Below, one piece after another: positions 10,079 to 21,258 of a DNA stretch of 64,000 nt. The first letter of the stretch is position 1; each line of letters begins with the position of its first letter. The stretch is taken from positions 1,736,001 through 1,800,000 of the forward strand of contig NC_088936.1 in the NCBI RefSeq assembly GCF_033473495.1, given 5' to 3'. A program made the translations under genes and the position numbers. The notes under the pieces are model-generated. The model had not been told where the DNA came from. It did not search any database and was given only the letters and a program-made list of their open reading frames with translations. The DNA is from Cercospora beticola (lineage: Eukaryota; Ascomycota; Dothideomycetes; Mycosphaerellales; Mycosphaerellaceae).

Positions 10079-11707
10079 ATGTCTCCATCTTCGTCGGCGG
10101 CAGCGATGCCGAGTCACGTTCGCAATCGAGGATCGTCAAACGCAACTCCAGTGCCTGACGCATCAATCAAACCATCAAGAATATCATCAAGACCAGGTTC
10201 ACCGGCCGGGCTTTTTCAAGACCCATCAGTGCCTGTGCCAAACTACACTGTGTTCATCAGACTTCCATTCAATAGGGGAGAGTTTCGCGATCCTGCACCT
10301 ACAAACTGGACCGCCGCCAAGGACCGACAACTATGGAAGCTGATCTCGAAATCACACTCTGGAGATCTAGATTGGGAGGGTTTGAGTCAAGATTTTGATG
10401 TCGAGCTAAACTTTCTGCTCATGCAAGCGGCTTGGCTGTCGGAGCGGCACATGGAGAGAATGAGGCGGCAAATGACCAGGGTGGGCGGCGGTGGAGCTGG
10501 AGAGGGAGGAGCTGGAAGTGGAACGGCAAGTTCGTCAGGTGGCGTGAAGATGGAGAGGACTGCGAGTCGAGGTACGATTCATCACGACCGAAGCGTGTAT
10601 CCTGCAGCGAAGCTGACCCTGATTCTAGAATCAAAGTTGCAATCCGGATCGACTACCACCGCAGTCCGTCGAGGCAGTCCATCATTTCCGTTATCCTCAG
10701 AAGTACCAGCCTCGCCCGTCATAGATGAACCAAAGTCCGGAGTGCCTCCAATTTCCAGAACGCCGTCCTCGGCGACAGTGACACAAAGCAAAGTCACGGG
10801 ATCCCGACAACAGCAACCACGATCACGAGGCCTGAGAGGGTCTAGCGGTTCAACAAGAAAAGCTCCTGTGGCAGCAGCGGCTGCTGATATCGTTGCCTCA
10901 TCCAAGCACGAGCACTACGAAGATGCTTTGGAGCACGAAGGGCGTTCGGACTCTGATTCAGGAGACGAGCCGCCTTCTGCACTTGCACGCAGCCAAGCGT
11001 TCCGGCGCCCGCCACCAGGAAAGAAAGCGAAGTCGACACTCGCGGACCTCGCATCTGAAGGCGACGACGATAGAGATGATGACGACGATGATGATGACGA
11101 TGCAAGTTCGAATGGAGGGTACTTACCCTTCGCCGCGGCATCAAAGCCGGACCCAGCAGCAACACTGCGAATTGGTTCTCCAAAACGCAGACCAGCGCAA
11201 CCCGCTGCAACGTCCACCACAACCACTCCTGCAGCCTCCTCGAATCCTCGCTCAAGACCTCCCAGAGAGCCACCAGCCCGGTCAAACACAAATCCAGAAT
11301 CCTCTCAATCCTCAACTCATTCCTCATCTGTCGCCCCAGGCCCGACTCCATCGAAGATGACCCGGCAACCCTCTCAACTCTCCTCCGCTCCCTCATCCTC
11401 CGATAATCCCTCACAACAGAATGCCCGCCGTGCATCTTACGATTCAGCCTCGCCGGCTCTCCGCCCTGCGCATCCTCTCTCACCACGGCATCGTGCCCAG
11501 CTCGCAAGTCTGAGTCCTCGAAGCCGGAAAGACGGCAGTGAAGGCTCACCGAGCATGGGTAGTTCGTTCTCGGATCTAGATGATACGAGCGTGACGCAAA
11601 GTGCATTGGAGGAGGCGCTTTTGAGCAATATGAGAGCGCAAGGAGGGAGTACGATGGCGAGTCGGATGAGCAGTTTGAGGGACGCGTTAGGGAGGAGGGG
11701 CGGATGA
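10079..11707 (+). CDS. atg29: Autophagy protein Atg29
   Basis: Subunit of the Atg17-Atg29-Atg31 scaffold that organises the pre-autophagosomal structure. The conserved N-terminal Atg29 domain, about residues 52-135, reads YTVFIRLPFNRGEFRDP, then DRQLWKLISKS, DLDWEGLSQDFDVELNFLL and MQAAWLSERHMERMRRQM. The remaining 400 residues are disordered: Ser/Pro/Thr-rich with an acidic run (about nine Asp near residue 335), as is usual for filamentous fungal Atg29. The frame is open for 542 codons, but 10572-10628 looks like a 57-bp intron (GTACGA, CTGAC branch at 10613-10617, TTCTAG). Removing it keeps the frame and gives 523 aa, so the spliced form may be the true one. Confidence 0.88.
   Translation: MSPSSSAAAMPSHVRNRGSSNATPVPDASIKPSRISSRPGSPAGLFQDPSVPVPNYTVFIRLPFNRGEFRDPAPTNWTAAKDRQLWKLISKSHSGDLDWEGLSQDFDVELNFLLMQAAWLSERHMERMRRQMTRVGGGGAGEGGAGSGTASSSGGVKMERTASRGTIHHDRSVYPAAKLTLILESKLQSGSTTTAVRRGSPSFPLSSEVPASPVIDEPKSGVPPISRTPSSATVTQSKVTGSRQQQPRSRGLRGSSGSTRKAPVAAAAADIVASSKHEHYEDALEHEGRSDSDSGDEPPSALARSQAFRRPPPGKKAKSTLADLASEGDDDRDDDDDDDDDASSNGGYLPFAAASKPDPAATLRIGSPKRRPAQPAATSTTTTPAASSNPRSRPPREPPARSNTNPESSQSSTHSSSVAPGPTPSKMTRQPSQLSSAPSSSDNPSQQNARRASYDSASPALRPAHPLSPRHRAQLASLSPRSRKDGSEGSPSMGSSFSDLDDTSVTQSALEEALLSNMRAQGGSTMASRMSSLRDALGRRGG
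10572..10628 (+). other. Candidate 57-bp in-frame intron in atg29
   Basis: It begins GTACGA, has a branch-like CTGAC at 10613-10617 with the branch A 12 nt from the acceptor, and ends TTCTAG. The length is divisible by three and contains no stop, so both spliced and retained forms would be translatable. The 19 residues it encodes lie just after the conserved Atg29 domain, in the disordered part. Confidence 0.6.
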
Positions 11708-12523
11708 GAGTAGACGTTAAGGAGAGTGTATTGCATTGCAGAAGATCTTATTGGCGATTGAGCGAGCATATCTTATGTCATTATAGGGTTGATATAGATT
11801 GGATAGCGGGCTCAGATTGTAGGAAGTAGCAAAGCTGCTATTGAAATGTCCTCTTGACAGTCCCTTTCTTTCCAAGACCCCTCATTGCCTCAAGGTGCTG
11901 CAAGCTGACGAGTGAACTGCATTGCTCAACTTGAGCCGGACTTGACGTGTTGCATCCTTCGTCTGCTCATGCTTGTGTGCACGTCTCCCATCGGAACCTC
12001 TTCGGCAGATCACCGACGTTCAATGCTGCTGTGCTGCCCTATTCCTTCGGTGGAGGAAGCTGACATGATTCAGCACTAACGCAGCAGCGTGAGTAGTGCT
12101 TGTGAGACCAAACGGCCGGCTCTGTGCGTGGAGCGGATGATTTATACGCCGACCGAATATGTGATGCCAGGATGCAGCGGCCGTATCTTGCTCTCATGGT
12201 AGTGGTAGAATGGTAGTTTATAATCACCTCCTCGCTTGGTGTACCGAGTATCTGCCGTGTGCACTGTCGATGTCGCATGGGATAGAGCCGCATGCGCTAG
12301 CATTCCTCTTGACGACGCGAGCCCAGCTATCACGCTTGACAGATGCCACAACTGGCGAAGAGATATTGTGTCGTGGCATTAGCATTATTGTGGCTCTGGC
12401 TTTCATCCAGTGGAGGTAGTGCAGCACATGGCAAATACATCTCGATGCTCTTCCACGTTGTATTGCAGACAGCTCGAATCCAGGACATCCCCAACACCTT
12501 GCTGAACATTAATCAGATTGCAA
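11708..12523. other. Intergenic region, nothing recognised
   Basis: 816 bp between the convergent ends of atg29 and the NTF2-like gene. Short frames on both strands look random. No RNA gene or repeat was seen. Confidence 0.55.
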
Positions 12524-12994
12524 TCAAATGCACGCGCCATAGCCCGAACCCCCTCGCATGCCCGTCTGCTGGTAGCATCTCCAAGCGCCCTGGTCTTTCT
12601 TCCACCATTGCACTGAAACAGCTTCCTGTGGCGACGTCTGAGGCGAATCTGTGATGTGCAAAAGTAGCATGACCTTTGCTAGTCCAGTATCTTCATCGAT
12701 CTCGGCTGTAAGGTTCGAAACATTTACCAGCGAGGTCGACTTGTACTTCCTGTAGTGGTTGACAAAGGCGTCGCGACTGTTGACCACGCCGACGCGACCT
12801 CCTGCAAGCTCAATCTGACATCGAAAATCTGGCACAACAAGTTGTTTTAGAGCAGGGTCTGCAAAGTTCTTGGTTGTCATGATCTCTGCGAATTTGTTGG
12901 CGCGACGCTCCAGATCTCGCGTATCTGATTCGCATGATGATCGGGGAGTTGGCGGAGATGGTGCTGGACGCAGAATGTCTAGAGACGTCGACAT
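12524..12994 (-). CDS. Small NTF2/SnoaL-like fold protein, unknown function
   Basis: A 156-aa frame from the ATG at 12992-12994 (context CCAAATGTCG) to TGA at 12524-12526. The frame is open a little further upstream, but there is no ATG before an in-frame stop at about 13074, so this ATG is the most likely start. After a Pro/Ser-rich N-terminus comes a helix (RRANKFAEIMTTKNF), then DFRCQIELAGGRVGVVNSRD, AFVNHYRKYKSTS, and alternating beta-strand-like blocks ending in VSVQWWKKDQGAWRCYQQTG. Helix, cone-shaped sheet and closing Trp-rich strands resemble SnoaL/NTF2-like proteins. The fold is an inference from pattern; the function is not known. Confidence 0.6.
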   Translation of the reverse strand: MSTSLDILRPAPSPPTPRSSCESDTRDLERRANKFAEIMTTKNFADPALKQLVVPDFRCQIELAGGRVGVVNSRDAFVNHYRKYKSTSLVNVSNLTAEIDEDTGLAKVMLLLHITDSPQTSPQEAVSVQWWKKDQGAWRCYQQTGMRGGSGYGACI

Positions 12995-14349
12995 TTGGTC
13001 AAACTTGCTGTTCAATTGTTGTACTTGTTGATGTGTTTCGCGATTTGGGGTGTCGAGCGTGTCCAAGGCCGGTCAGCGGAGACAAGTAGAGATGGAGTGA
13101 TCGACAGAGGAGGAGGTGGAAAGCATACAATACTTAACTTCAGCTTCGCATTCGTATGTAGAGTTGTCGCCGGTCGGAAGCAGCGGCGAAGAGTGGGCAA
13201 ACCCTCTTCGCCAAAGGAATGGGCCCTAGAAGCCACGCGAGCCTGGTCCTGCACGCCGCCGGGAGGGTTGGCAGACAAGCTAATTAGAGCAGAATTGAAG
13301 ACTTACTTGGCAAGCAGTACAGGGCAGCTTGACCCGCATACGGGATGATTGATAGGCAATGATTAGTAGGGAGGCATGTGTTAGGGCACTGTTGGCCGTC
13401 GCGGCCAACTCCGAATTATACTGAAGACCTCCAAAGAAAGTGGAGAATGCACGTATAGTTTCAAACTCACAGACGCTGTCCTGTCGTGATTGCTTCAGCC
13501 ACAGTCGTAGAAGACCCACTGCTTCGTGCGGGCTCTGGAGACGTGCTCCCACGGGCTACAGCTCCTGGTTGTTTTGGCGCCTGCTTGGACTTGGCAATGG
13601 GATTCAAGATCCAAAAGTCAGTGGCATCATGTGGCGAATGCGCGAGAACCAGGTTACTAGCGAGTATTAGTGAGGCCGTAAGGAAAGGTTTCCGGATCCG
13701 AATTGGTCGTCTTCACGTGGATGACTCTCATCAGCAGTCCGAAGGATGCCGAGTTGTATTGTGTTAGGGTTGAAGTTCAATCAGCAGGTGAGACGCGGAC
13801 TTTCGGATGTGAGACGCTCTTCGAGCCCGTATCACTCATCATCGTTGATCGGCCGATGAAGCACATGCAGTAGCATTCTTCACTTCCGAGACGGTCGGGT
13901 TGTTAGGAAAGAGTTCGTGAGTGCGCGTGGCGTAAAGTAGGCGAGCGTAGCCGGGGGCTTCCCAATGCGTCCAGCGCAGAGACAAGCCCTACCTGCCCTA
14001 ACTTAGCATCATCGCCTTTAAACTTCACAGAGCTTGACGCGGCCCCAAGACCGGGCTGTTGTTATTGCAAGGTGTCCATCTGGTATTGCTGGCTACGATG
14101 TTGTAACATTCAGGATGTGGTGGCAAATGAATCGCAGAAGGGTCGTCGGACGGGAATTGAAGAGTTGAGTTGGAGGATGAATGCTGTCTTGGCACGAGTC
14201 GCAAGCTTGAGGACGGATTTCGGGCAACCACAAGACTGCAACCTCACGTCCACACAACACAGTCCATCATCAACAAGCCTCGCACGACATCCATGTTCGG
14301 CTGGTGACATGACGAGAGACACGGCTACGCATCCATCCCCGTCCCGCGC
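12995..14349. other. Gene-poor region, nothing recognised
   Basis: About 1.35 kb upstream of the NTF2-like gene. Several 60-115-residue frames exist but none has domain-like composition or a good start and splice context. It merges into a decayed gene at about 14350. Confidence 0.5.
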
Positions 14350-15110
14350 AACAAGACATCCTCGAAACAAGAGGACAGACCGAAGATGAATCACGATCGG
14401 CTTCAGTTGTTGCGATACGCCGCTTACTCAAGAGATGCTTAGTACAGCAGACTCAGCAAGCACCCAGGATTGGCTTCAGGAGCAGCTTTAGCCTGAAGCT
14501 GGTCATTTCGAAAGGTTTTCTGAAGGGTCACCGCAGGCAGGACAGACGCATTCACAGGCAACTGCTCGCGATACTGATGATGACGACAGCTCATTGAATG
14601 ACCAAGACCAGCTCATTGAGAATTGCAAGTCGATAAGCCTCTCGCCCGGCTCGCTCACTACTGCCCAGGTCACGGATGCCTACGCTCGAGGAGGCGGACG
14701 AGCGCTATACGAGATCCGCGCAACCATTGCTCACACCACCCGAATACGGCAATACCAAGATGGCCACAGAGGCATTCGTGAATCCCGGTGCAGTCGGAAA
14801 GAAACTGCAGGAAAAACTAGGGGCTATCACGGGTACTGCACGCTGTGTCTGCTCATGCTCAAACACAAAGCTTCTCCGAGCCCGAATTGGCAGTTGTAAC
14901 TACAGGACTTGATGCTTGGTTCTCTCCGAGCAGAATGCCGACACCGCAAGCGAAGAAATGCCTTCTCTTCGATGCTGCGACATCTTTCCCTTCTCCGTCA
15001 TAAGCACGATAGACCACTCCAGGACGAGCAAACCATGTCACAAGGGCTCGTGAGACGACTGAAAATACTATGGATTCCAGAGGCTTATGGCTCTGATCAG
15101 TGAGTGAGTC
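14350..15110 (+). pseudogene. Decayed protein-coding gene, family not recognised
   Basis: Protein-like composition jumps between plus-strand frames with stops in between, as in an old pseudogene. Legible pieces, in order, are: GQTEDESRSASVVAIRRLLK (from about 14370); MLSTADSASTQDWLQEQL ending at a TAG near 14490; HFERFSEGSPQAGQTHSQA; DTDDDDSSLNDQDQLIENC; then, shifted one frame, MPTLEEADERYTRSAQPL and MATEAFVNPGAVGKKLQEKL from 14676; and, shifted again, ELAVVTTGLDAWFSPSRM to about 14990. No introns explain the shifts. The acidic and Gln/Ser-rich character suggests a regulatory or DNA-associated protein, but I cannot name it. Confidence 0.4.
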
Positions 15111-16707
15111 ATCTAACACCTTTCGAACGATAAGGTCTCCACCCAGAACTCTTGCGTTTGCTATACCGCATGACTTTTTGATGTTATGCAAGCACTCTAT
15201 CTCTGCCCAGGCCCTCAGGAGCGGGTGAAGACTTCGAGAAAAGGTGTGAAACACGGGCATTCCCTGAACTCAGGTCTATAACCCGCGTGGTTGAGTGAGT
15301 GCATCACCAACACAACCAGTGTCTGGAAATGCTCGATCTCACAACGAGCCAGTCCTGTCGACGTCTGCTAGCCAGCCACCTTTAGCTTGATCCAGGATTT
15401 CGCCAACCCAGCTACAGCACGTGAGTCGCCGCACACCACCTTTTCTCTAGACTCTACATTAGGACAAACACCTGATCTTTCATGCATGCGCCACACGTTG
15501 TGGTACTCCAGAGGACATAGCTGCCCTGCAGTCTGCCGTTAGCTCTCCCTAGCCATTGTCCAATAGCTACACACTAGTGAAGCTTACAGCACTCCATCAC
15601 CGACTCGCTGGGTGCGTAGTCCTTGTCACAAGGAAAGCAATATCACCTGATCCAACGACCTACTCCGCATGCAGTGTTTTGGCGTGAGGTGAGATAGGTA
15701 ATGTCAACTGAGAGCATGATTGGCAGTTAAACGCGCACGCGCCTATTCGATCGATGATACCGATGTCACCTACTATTCAGCATACGCAATCATGTTGGCT
15801 TGCTCTGAGATCTTTCTATGTGCCAGCTTCTATGTCAAGTTACGAGAGTTCATCTTCATATCATGCCATGAGCTCAACTGACTCCTCTGCCAAACAGATT
15901 GCTCCATGTCGCTCTCTTGCGCGCAAACCATTCTAGCTCAATTGGATATCCTAGGAATTGAGCAGAGGATCTTGCAGCGCAAAGTGGTGTTGCTTGTGGA
16001 CCAGATCTCGAAGAAGATGTGAAAACATATGGAACATTTGCTTGTCTTACACTGGAGGGCCTGCATTTCGGTGCTAGGAGGATGGAGATCGGGAAGAGAT
16101 GCTCAGGTGTTCGCTGGAGCCATGTGGCAGGGCAGACAGAGAATGGAAACCCGATGGTCTTACAACCTCTGCATGCCTTACGAGATTCTGAACAACCCCA
16201 TCATGCCGCCGGCTCTGGACGGTTGCCGACACCATCTCTGCATGGCGACACTCGTATGAAGGTCGGAGTCTACGCGGTCTGCATCGTCTCCTGCGGCCTC
16301 TTGGAGATGACATTGCCCGACACCATGCAGCCTGCATCGTGTGTTCGACATGTCTCCCAGCACATCACCAAGGGTCATCCGGAATGCATTGAAATTGAAA
16401 AGACTGGGCTCGAGAAGTACTTCAACCTTTCGTCAATAAATAGTTCATTTCATGCTTTCGTAATTACAGAATGTCTGTACAAGAATACTCCGTTTACCTC
16501 ATGCCTGCTGAACGACCCGCCCTCGGTTCTGTCGACCTCCTTGTTCGCTCGCCTGAACTGCGAAGCACTGAGCTGCCATGCAGTTGACACGAAGAGTATA
16601 TCGTGCTACTGCTGTCAGCACTCAAGACGGCAAGAGCCATCATCATGCATCATCCCACCCCACCTGCCGTGAAACATCATCCAAATCCAATCTCCACTTC
16701 TGAATCT
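15111..16707. other. Gene-poor region, nothing recognised
   Basis: 1.6 kb between the gene relic and the HsbA-like gene. A 217-residue open frame at 16019-16672 begins with GTG, has no domain-like pattern and is not supported. No repeats or RNA genes were seen. Confidence 0.5.
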
Positions 16708-17388
16708 CTACATCAACGCAGCAAATGCAACAGCAGCCGCCATCACACTCGTATAGCTCACCAGCTTCTTCATGCTCGCCGCAGACTCCATCTGCTGTCC
16801 TGGCATCGTGACGCCCGCAGCGGCATAACACGATGCAACATCCGCGCACTTCGTCCCGTTATCCTCGAAAGCCGTCACGCCAGCCGCCAAAGAATTGAAG
16901 ATGGGTTGCGAAAGCTCTGCGCTAGGCCCTTGCAGGTTCGCTGGGTTACGTCGTGCGATCTCAGCGTTGAAGTCGTAAGATGTGGCATTTTGCAGCGCGA
17001 GCGAGGTCAGGACAATTTCACCGGCGCCATTTGGCAGGAAGAAACTGCGCTGGTTGATGAAGGCTGCGATGGCGTCGACGGAGGCGTTGCTGAGTTGTTG
17101 AATGTATGGGATCAGCTTGATACCGTCGGCGGGTGGGAGCGGATCGGGCAGGTTTTTGGCGTTGGCGATGGAGACGTTGATAGCTGCTTGCACGCCATTG
17201 GAGGCTTCGCTCAGCGGGAGAGCTGCGAGAAGAGTGTCTGTGGGTTTGAGAGCATCGGCGAGCTCGATGAGGTGGTTGGTCTGGTTTGTGATGTTCTTGA
17301 CGTTGTCGATGATGGTGTTGATCGAGGTGTACTCTTGCGCGGCCACGAGAGCGGCCGTGGAGGCGACAACAGCGAGAGAGGCCTTCAT
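16708..17388 (-). CDS. HsbA-like / cell-wall galactomannoprotein, probably GPI-anchored
   Basis: A 226-aa single-exon protein from the ATG at 17386-17388. The signal peptide MKASLAVVASTAALVAAQ is followed by amphipathic helices such as YTSINTIIDNVKNITNQTNH and LIELADALKPTDTLLAALPL, then NASVDAIAAFINQRSFFLPN. This helical pattern resembles hydrophobic-surface-binding protein A (HsbA) and Mp1-type galactomannoproteins, which coat hyphae and bind hydrophobic surfaces or lipids. A Cys pair (KCADVASCY) precedes a Ser/Ala stretch and a terminal hydrophobic segment (VSYTSVMAAAVAFAALM) suited to GPI attachment. The family call is moderate; the secreted, anchored nature is clear. The opposite strand also carries a long frame (16603-17535) that is a shadow. 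Confidence 0.62.
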   Translation of the reverse strand: MKASLAVVASTAALVAAQEYTSINTIIDNVKNITNQTNHLIELADALKPTDTLLAALPLSEASNGVQAAINVSIANAKNLPDPLPPADGIKLIPYIQQLSNASVDAIAAFINQRSFFLPNGAGEIVLTSLALQNATSYDFNAEIARRNPANLQGPSAELSQPIFNSLAAGVTAFEDNGTKCADVASCYAAAGVTMPGQQMESAASMKKLVSYTSVMAAAVAFAALM

Positions 17389-18499
17389 GACTGCGGTGCG
17401 AAGTCTACCAGAGAGCAGCGTGGGAGCGTCGCGAGCACGAGATGTCTATGCGCTCTTTGTGAGGAAAATGCTGCGATCGAGGACGGACACAAAGAAAGCA
17501 GCGGAGGTCCACGCGACTGGCATACCGTCTGGTGATACTAGTATCAAAGCCGTGGCCGTGGTGCTGCTCTCGTTCGCCCAAAGGCCTCGGCTTGAACAGC
17601 GCTCGCCTTTGCAGCCATTCGATGGACAACACCACAGACACAGCCAAACCACGGTTCCACTAGACCGCAACGGGATGGAGATGAACGCCTCCTCCGCTCT
17701 CAGCGCAGACACTGATTGGCAGAGTCGTAGCTCCCCGGAAAGCACGGACGGAAATGATCGATTGAGGATACCTTTCCGGGGCTAGAAGCTTTGGCTGTAG
17801 CGATTGGTACATCCTTGGCAGAACTTCCACACCCTCCGCTGCGGAGAAGACCACTGTCCGAGCAAAAACGAGACCATTCCATCTCTTCCTCACGTGCACC
17901 CTGCATGGCCGAGGTGCGCCTCGACTTCCACATGCTGCACTCGGCGGCGGAGAGTACCGGGGGTCGAGATACAATTGTATTTCGACTTCACTCGCCCAGA
18001 ACGCCGTCCGAGGTCCTGAGCTTTCTTGCCGCAACGGAGTGGCAAACAATACCGCTGTCAAACGTGGACACATTGATGATATCGCGGTGAGGATACCCTG
18101 TGCAATCATGCCTGTGAATGCCAGGCTTGCCACAAGTTCCCAGCAAACGTACGAAATGGGTCAAGAAAGATCAGTCAACAGTTACATGTGCTGTACCACT
18201 CGCACAGCGACCAGGCGATCGCCTTCGCATGCTGTGGCTCTTTGCAGACACATGAAAATGTGGGAGAACTAAGTCAACAAAGGGCTGAGCGTCCACTACT
18301 GATGACAGTATTTTGAATTCCTTCCATTGCCACAAGATGCTGTATACGCTTGACTATGCTACGCTTTCCATGCTTCGATATGCTTCGCCATGATAATGTG
18401 CCGCTGTACAAGATCAGTAAACAACCAACAACCTTCCAACGCTCTCCAAACACCTTCCACCTGTTATCGCAACATCATGCTCACAATCCAACAACATCC
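17389..18499. other. Intergenic region, nothing recognised
   Basis: 1.1 kb containing the HsbA-like promoter and the 3' side of the carbonic anhydrase gene. A 157-residue minus frame at 17660-18133 lacks an ATG start and domain pattern. CAACATCATG-type short repeats occur near 18470-18530. Confidence 0.5.
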
Positions 18500-19303
18500 T
18501 CATAATCCAACATCATGCAACCAAACATGCCTTGTCGGCCTGGCAGAAAATTTGCTAACGCTCAACAGATCCTGCAATTGCTCATCCCCCAGCACCATCG
18601 TCTGCGCCGCCACAAACCATCTGATCCCCTCTGTACAAGGCGGCGTCGTCAAGCTCCCACTATATGTCCAGAATTTCTTGAAGTCATTGACTTGCGGAAG
18701 TGCCAATCCAGGTTGGAAATCTTCTTTCTCGACTTCATCATCGTCGACTGATTTTGGAAAAGTTCCAAATTGTGAGAAGAAATCCGAATGTGCGTCGCGG
18801 CGAGTGTAAGAAGGGTCGAGCAGGAACGCCACGACGACTCGTGGGGTACCAGTAGAGTCGACGTGAACGAAGTGCATTTCTGCTGTTGTGCGGTCGTTGT
18901 TGGGGATATGTTCTGCTGGGGCATGTGTGTGCAATGTGCTCAAGTACACCGTCTCTTCTTCATTGTTTGCATTGGTGTAGGTCAATTGCGGTAGTGAACT
19001 TAGGTCGTCTTCGTCATGTGTGAGGTCAAATTTGAGACCATGGCCGTTGTTGTGTAGATTTCCGGTCCAGTTTCCGGCGTAAAAGAATTTTGGATGATGG
19101 GTGGAGATGGAGATTGTAGACTCGGTGAGGTCGATGGGAGATTGGTGGGTCCCGTTACGACAGGTTCCGTAGCTGTTGTTATCGTCTGCCCAGTGGTCGG
19201 GAGAGTCGTAGGTCCAGTCTTCGGAAGAGGAGTCGCGTTTCGTGAAGCAGGAGTTGGTGAGGGCTGGGAGGAGGGCGAGGAGGGTCGTTGATGATGGCCT
19301 CAT
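18500..19303 (-). CDS. Secreted alpha-class carbonic anhydrase
   Basis: Catalyses reversible hydration of CO2 at the cell surface or in the medium. It is 267 aa from the ATG at 19301-19303 (MRPSSTTLLALLPALTNSC signal peptide); an upstream in-frame ATG at 19346-19348 would add 15 residues and spoil the signal. Family landmarks in order: WADDNNSYGTCRNGTHQSPI, DLTES, NNGHGLKF, the zinc ligands in LHTHAPAEH (His-x-His) and AEMHFVHVD (third His), and GSLTTPPCTEGIRWFV near the C-terminus. The usual disulfide is possible between Cys in GTCRNG and PPCTEG. Length and motifs fit fungal alpha-CAs; all three zinc ligands are present, so it should be active. Confidence 0.93.
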   Translation of the reverse strand: MRPSSTTLLALLPALTNSCFTKRDSSSEDWTYDSPDHWADDNNSYGTCRNGTHQSPIDLTESTISISTHHPKFFYAGNWTGNLHNNGHGLKFDLTHDEDDLSSLPQLTYTNANNEEETVYLSTLHTHAPAEHIPNNDRTTAEMHFVHVDSTGTPRVVVAFLLDPSYTRRDAHSDFFSQFGTFPKSVDDDEVEKEDFQPGLALPQVNDFKKFWTYSGSLTTPPCTEGIRWFVAAQTMVLGDEQLQDLLSVSKFSARPTRHVWLHDVGL

Positions 19304-20443
19304 TTTGAAGATACTATATGCTTTTTCTTTGTTCTTCTGTTGTTTCAATCGATCGAATTGATCAATGTTAATCGAATTCTCCGACGACTGTCCTGTGTTC
19401 CCTTCGATGCCCCCTGTGATCGATGCTGGTCAATATCAATGAGCTTGCAAGTATACAGAACTGTACAGCACAATCCCAGAAAGCCCTTCGTCCAACACGG
19501 CCCTCGACACACTATACATATATCAATCACAGAATGCCCAGCTAGCTTCCCAGCCAGCTTAGCTGCACGCACGGCCAACTCCCATCTCACCCCTGCTACT
19601 CATCGAAATACTCCACGCCCACAGGCACGAGGGAGCTCCACGCTCCACAATTTCACCTCGGAAACCAACGTAGCGAGTGCATTTGGATCCACGCCCAGAC
19701 ACCTTCCCAATCTATTTTTCTTATGTCTTTTGCCATCGTGAGGCTCCGTCGTTGCGCGAGCGTTCGAGGCTTCTGGAAGATTTCATCCCGATACAATACC
19801 GGAGTCTCCAAGGGCTTGTGCGCCCGTCTTGTCATGTCTTGGACAAGAAACCTGTAAATCCTGCTCAATTGCCACTGCCGTGACCGCGATCCTGTGCAGG
19901 TTGCAACAGTTGTTTCTGGCGTGGAAGGTACGTGCAAGAAGCCCGGCAAATGCTAATTGCACGTGCTGCATGTACATACAGGTGTACACGTGCTTCTTCC
20001 AAAAATATGCCTTGCATATATCCCTCGATCCCTTCCCACCACGTTTTCCCTCCGAGAACTGCCTGCCTTTGCAGGACTTCACCTGTTGGCCCCGATCACT
20101 CACATTTAATGTTTTGAGCTGGCCCATCCTATTCACGCGTTGTAAGTCTCGCTCTTGCCATGAGCAATTAGACTTTATCGGAAGAAGTGGGCAAAGCCTG
20201 CTCACAAATATGGCGTGCGTGCAATGCTCAGAAGTCAACACGCAAGAGCCGCCATCATGTCACGGCAGTGGCGAAGAACTTTTGACAGCAGTCTTGGAAG
20301 TGCTTGGATTGTCCGAAGGAACAAGCTTGTTATAATGCCAAGGACATTGGCACATCGGAGAGAAAAGCGTCGGAAAGAAGACCATATTGCAATCGTCTCA
20401 ATTCTTGCGTTTGGAAGTGGACCTCTGCTTGGAGCCGCGCGCG
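19304..20443. other. Intergenic region, nothing recognised
   Basis: 1.1 kb upstream of the carbonic anhydrase. Frames on both strands look random. No conserved domain or RNA gene was noticed. Confidence 0.5.
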
Positions 20444-20833
20444 TCACCTTCTGGCTAAAAGTTTCTCAAAGTGCTGAACCTCTTGGCGCGTCGTCGTTAT
20501 ATGTACGGGCAAATGTGGAATGCATGAGATTCGCTCGGTAGGTATCGGGGTCGATGTTGGGGCGAAGTTGCTTGTATGGAGTTGGTGGGGTGGATTGAAA
20601 CAGACAAGGGTGCTTCGTCGCGAGTGTGGAGACCTGTCATCAACATCGGTCATCAGTATCGGACCCGGGGCATCGGCATGCCGGAATTGCAGTGTTTGAG
20701 ACCACGACTCTGACTGTAGTAGACGTGCTGAGGGCGAATAGGACAAGGCAGCTTTACGGGCTTTCTTCGATGTGGCTGGATCATTTTCGTTGAGATTGTA
20801 TGTCGTGTACAATGGCATCTGTATGTCGTACAT
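20444..20833 (-). CDS. Doubtful hypothetical protein
   Basis: A 129-codon frame with an ATG at 20831-20833 (MYDIQMPLYTTYNLNENDPA) and fairly protein-like sequence in its first 70 residues (KKARKAALSYSPSARLL, PGPILMTDVDDRSP), becoming Pro/Ser/Thr-rich later. No signal peptide, membrane segment or known motif. It could be a real small gene or a chance frame; no introns or promoter features help decide. Confidence 0.3.
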   Translation of the reverse strand: MYDIQMPLYTTYNLNENDPATSKKARKAALSYSPSARLLQSESWSQTLQFRHADAPGPILMTDVDDRSPHSRRSTLVCFNPPHQLHTSNFAPTSTPIPTERISCIPHLPVHITTTRQEVQHFEKLLARR

Positions 20834-21258
20834 ATTACATTACTTCTCCATGTGGAGTATGTTGCTTGCTGCTTTCTCCTTCCCCTCTCGGAGGTTGGCG
20901 CGGCTGCTTCGACGTTCTTGGCGAGTGTCACTGCCCAGACTGTCTGTTGAGCGATTTTTTGCGATGTAGATCTGGTGTCTTGGTCCGCGGCGCACACAAT
21001 GAGGTGCAGCTCAACAGCGCGAATTCGGGTGCCCAGCTTCTGCGGGTTGCTTCCCCAAGGCCAGGCCTGATGATGGATTCTTCGTTGCGCTCAGCAGAAT
21101 TCCATACGAAGTGTCGCCGCGAGCGTCTGCCTCGCCCTGGCGCGTTGTCCTTCTGGAAATGGACCGCCTGACTCCAAAGGTCGCGTTGTCAAGATGACGG
21201 CAGCTGATCGGTGGTCTGATATGTCAATGCTTTTCCCATCAGGATCCTGCCATTAGTC

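Noticed and set aside
16019..16672. 217-residue plus-strand frame
   Set aside because: Starts with GTG rather than ATG, no domain-like composition, and no splice signals around it.
16603..17535. 310-residue open frame on the plus strand
   Set aside because: Antisense to the HsbA-like gene, whose signal peptide, helices and GPI tail are far more credible.
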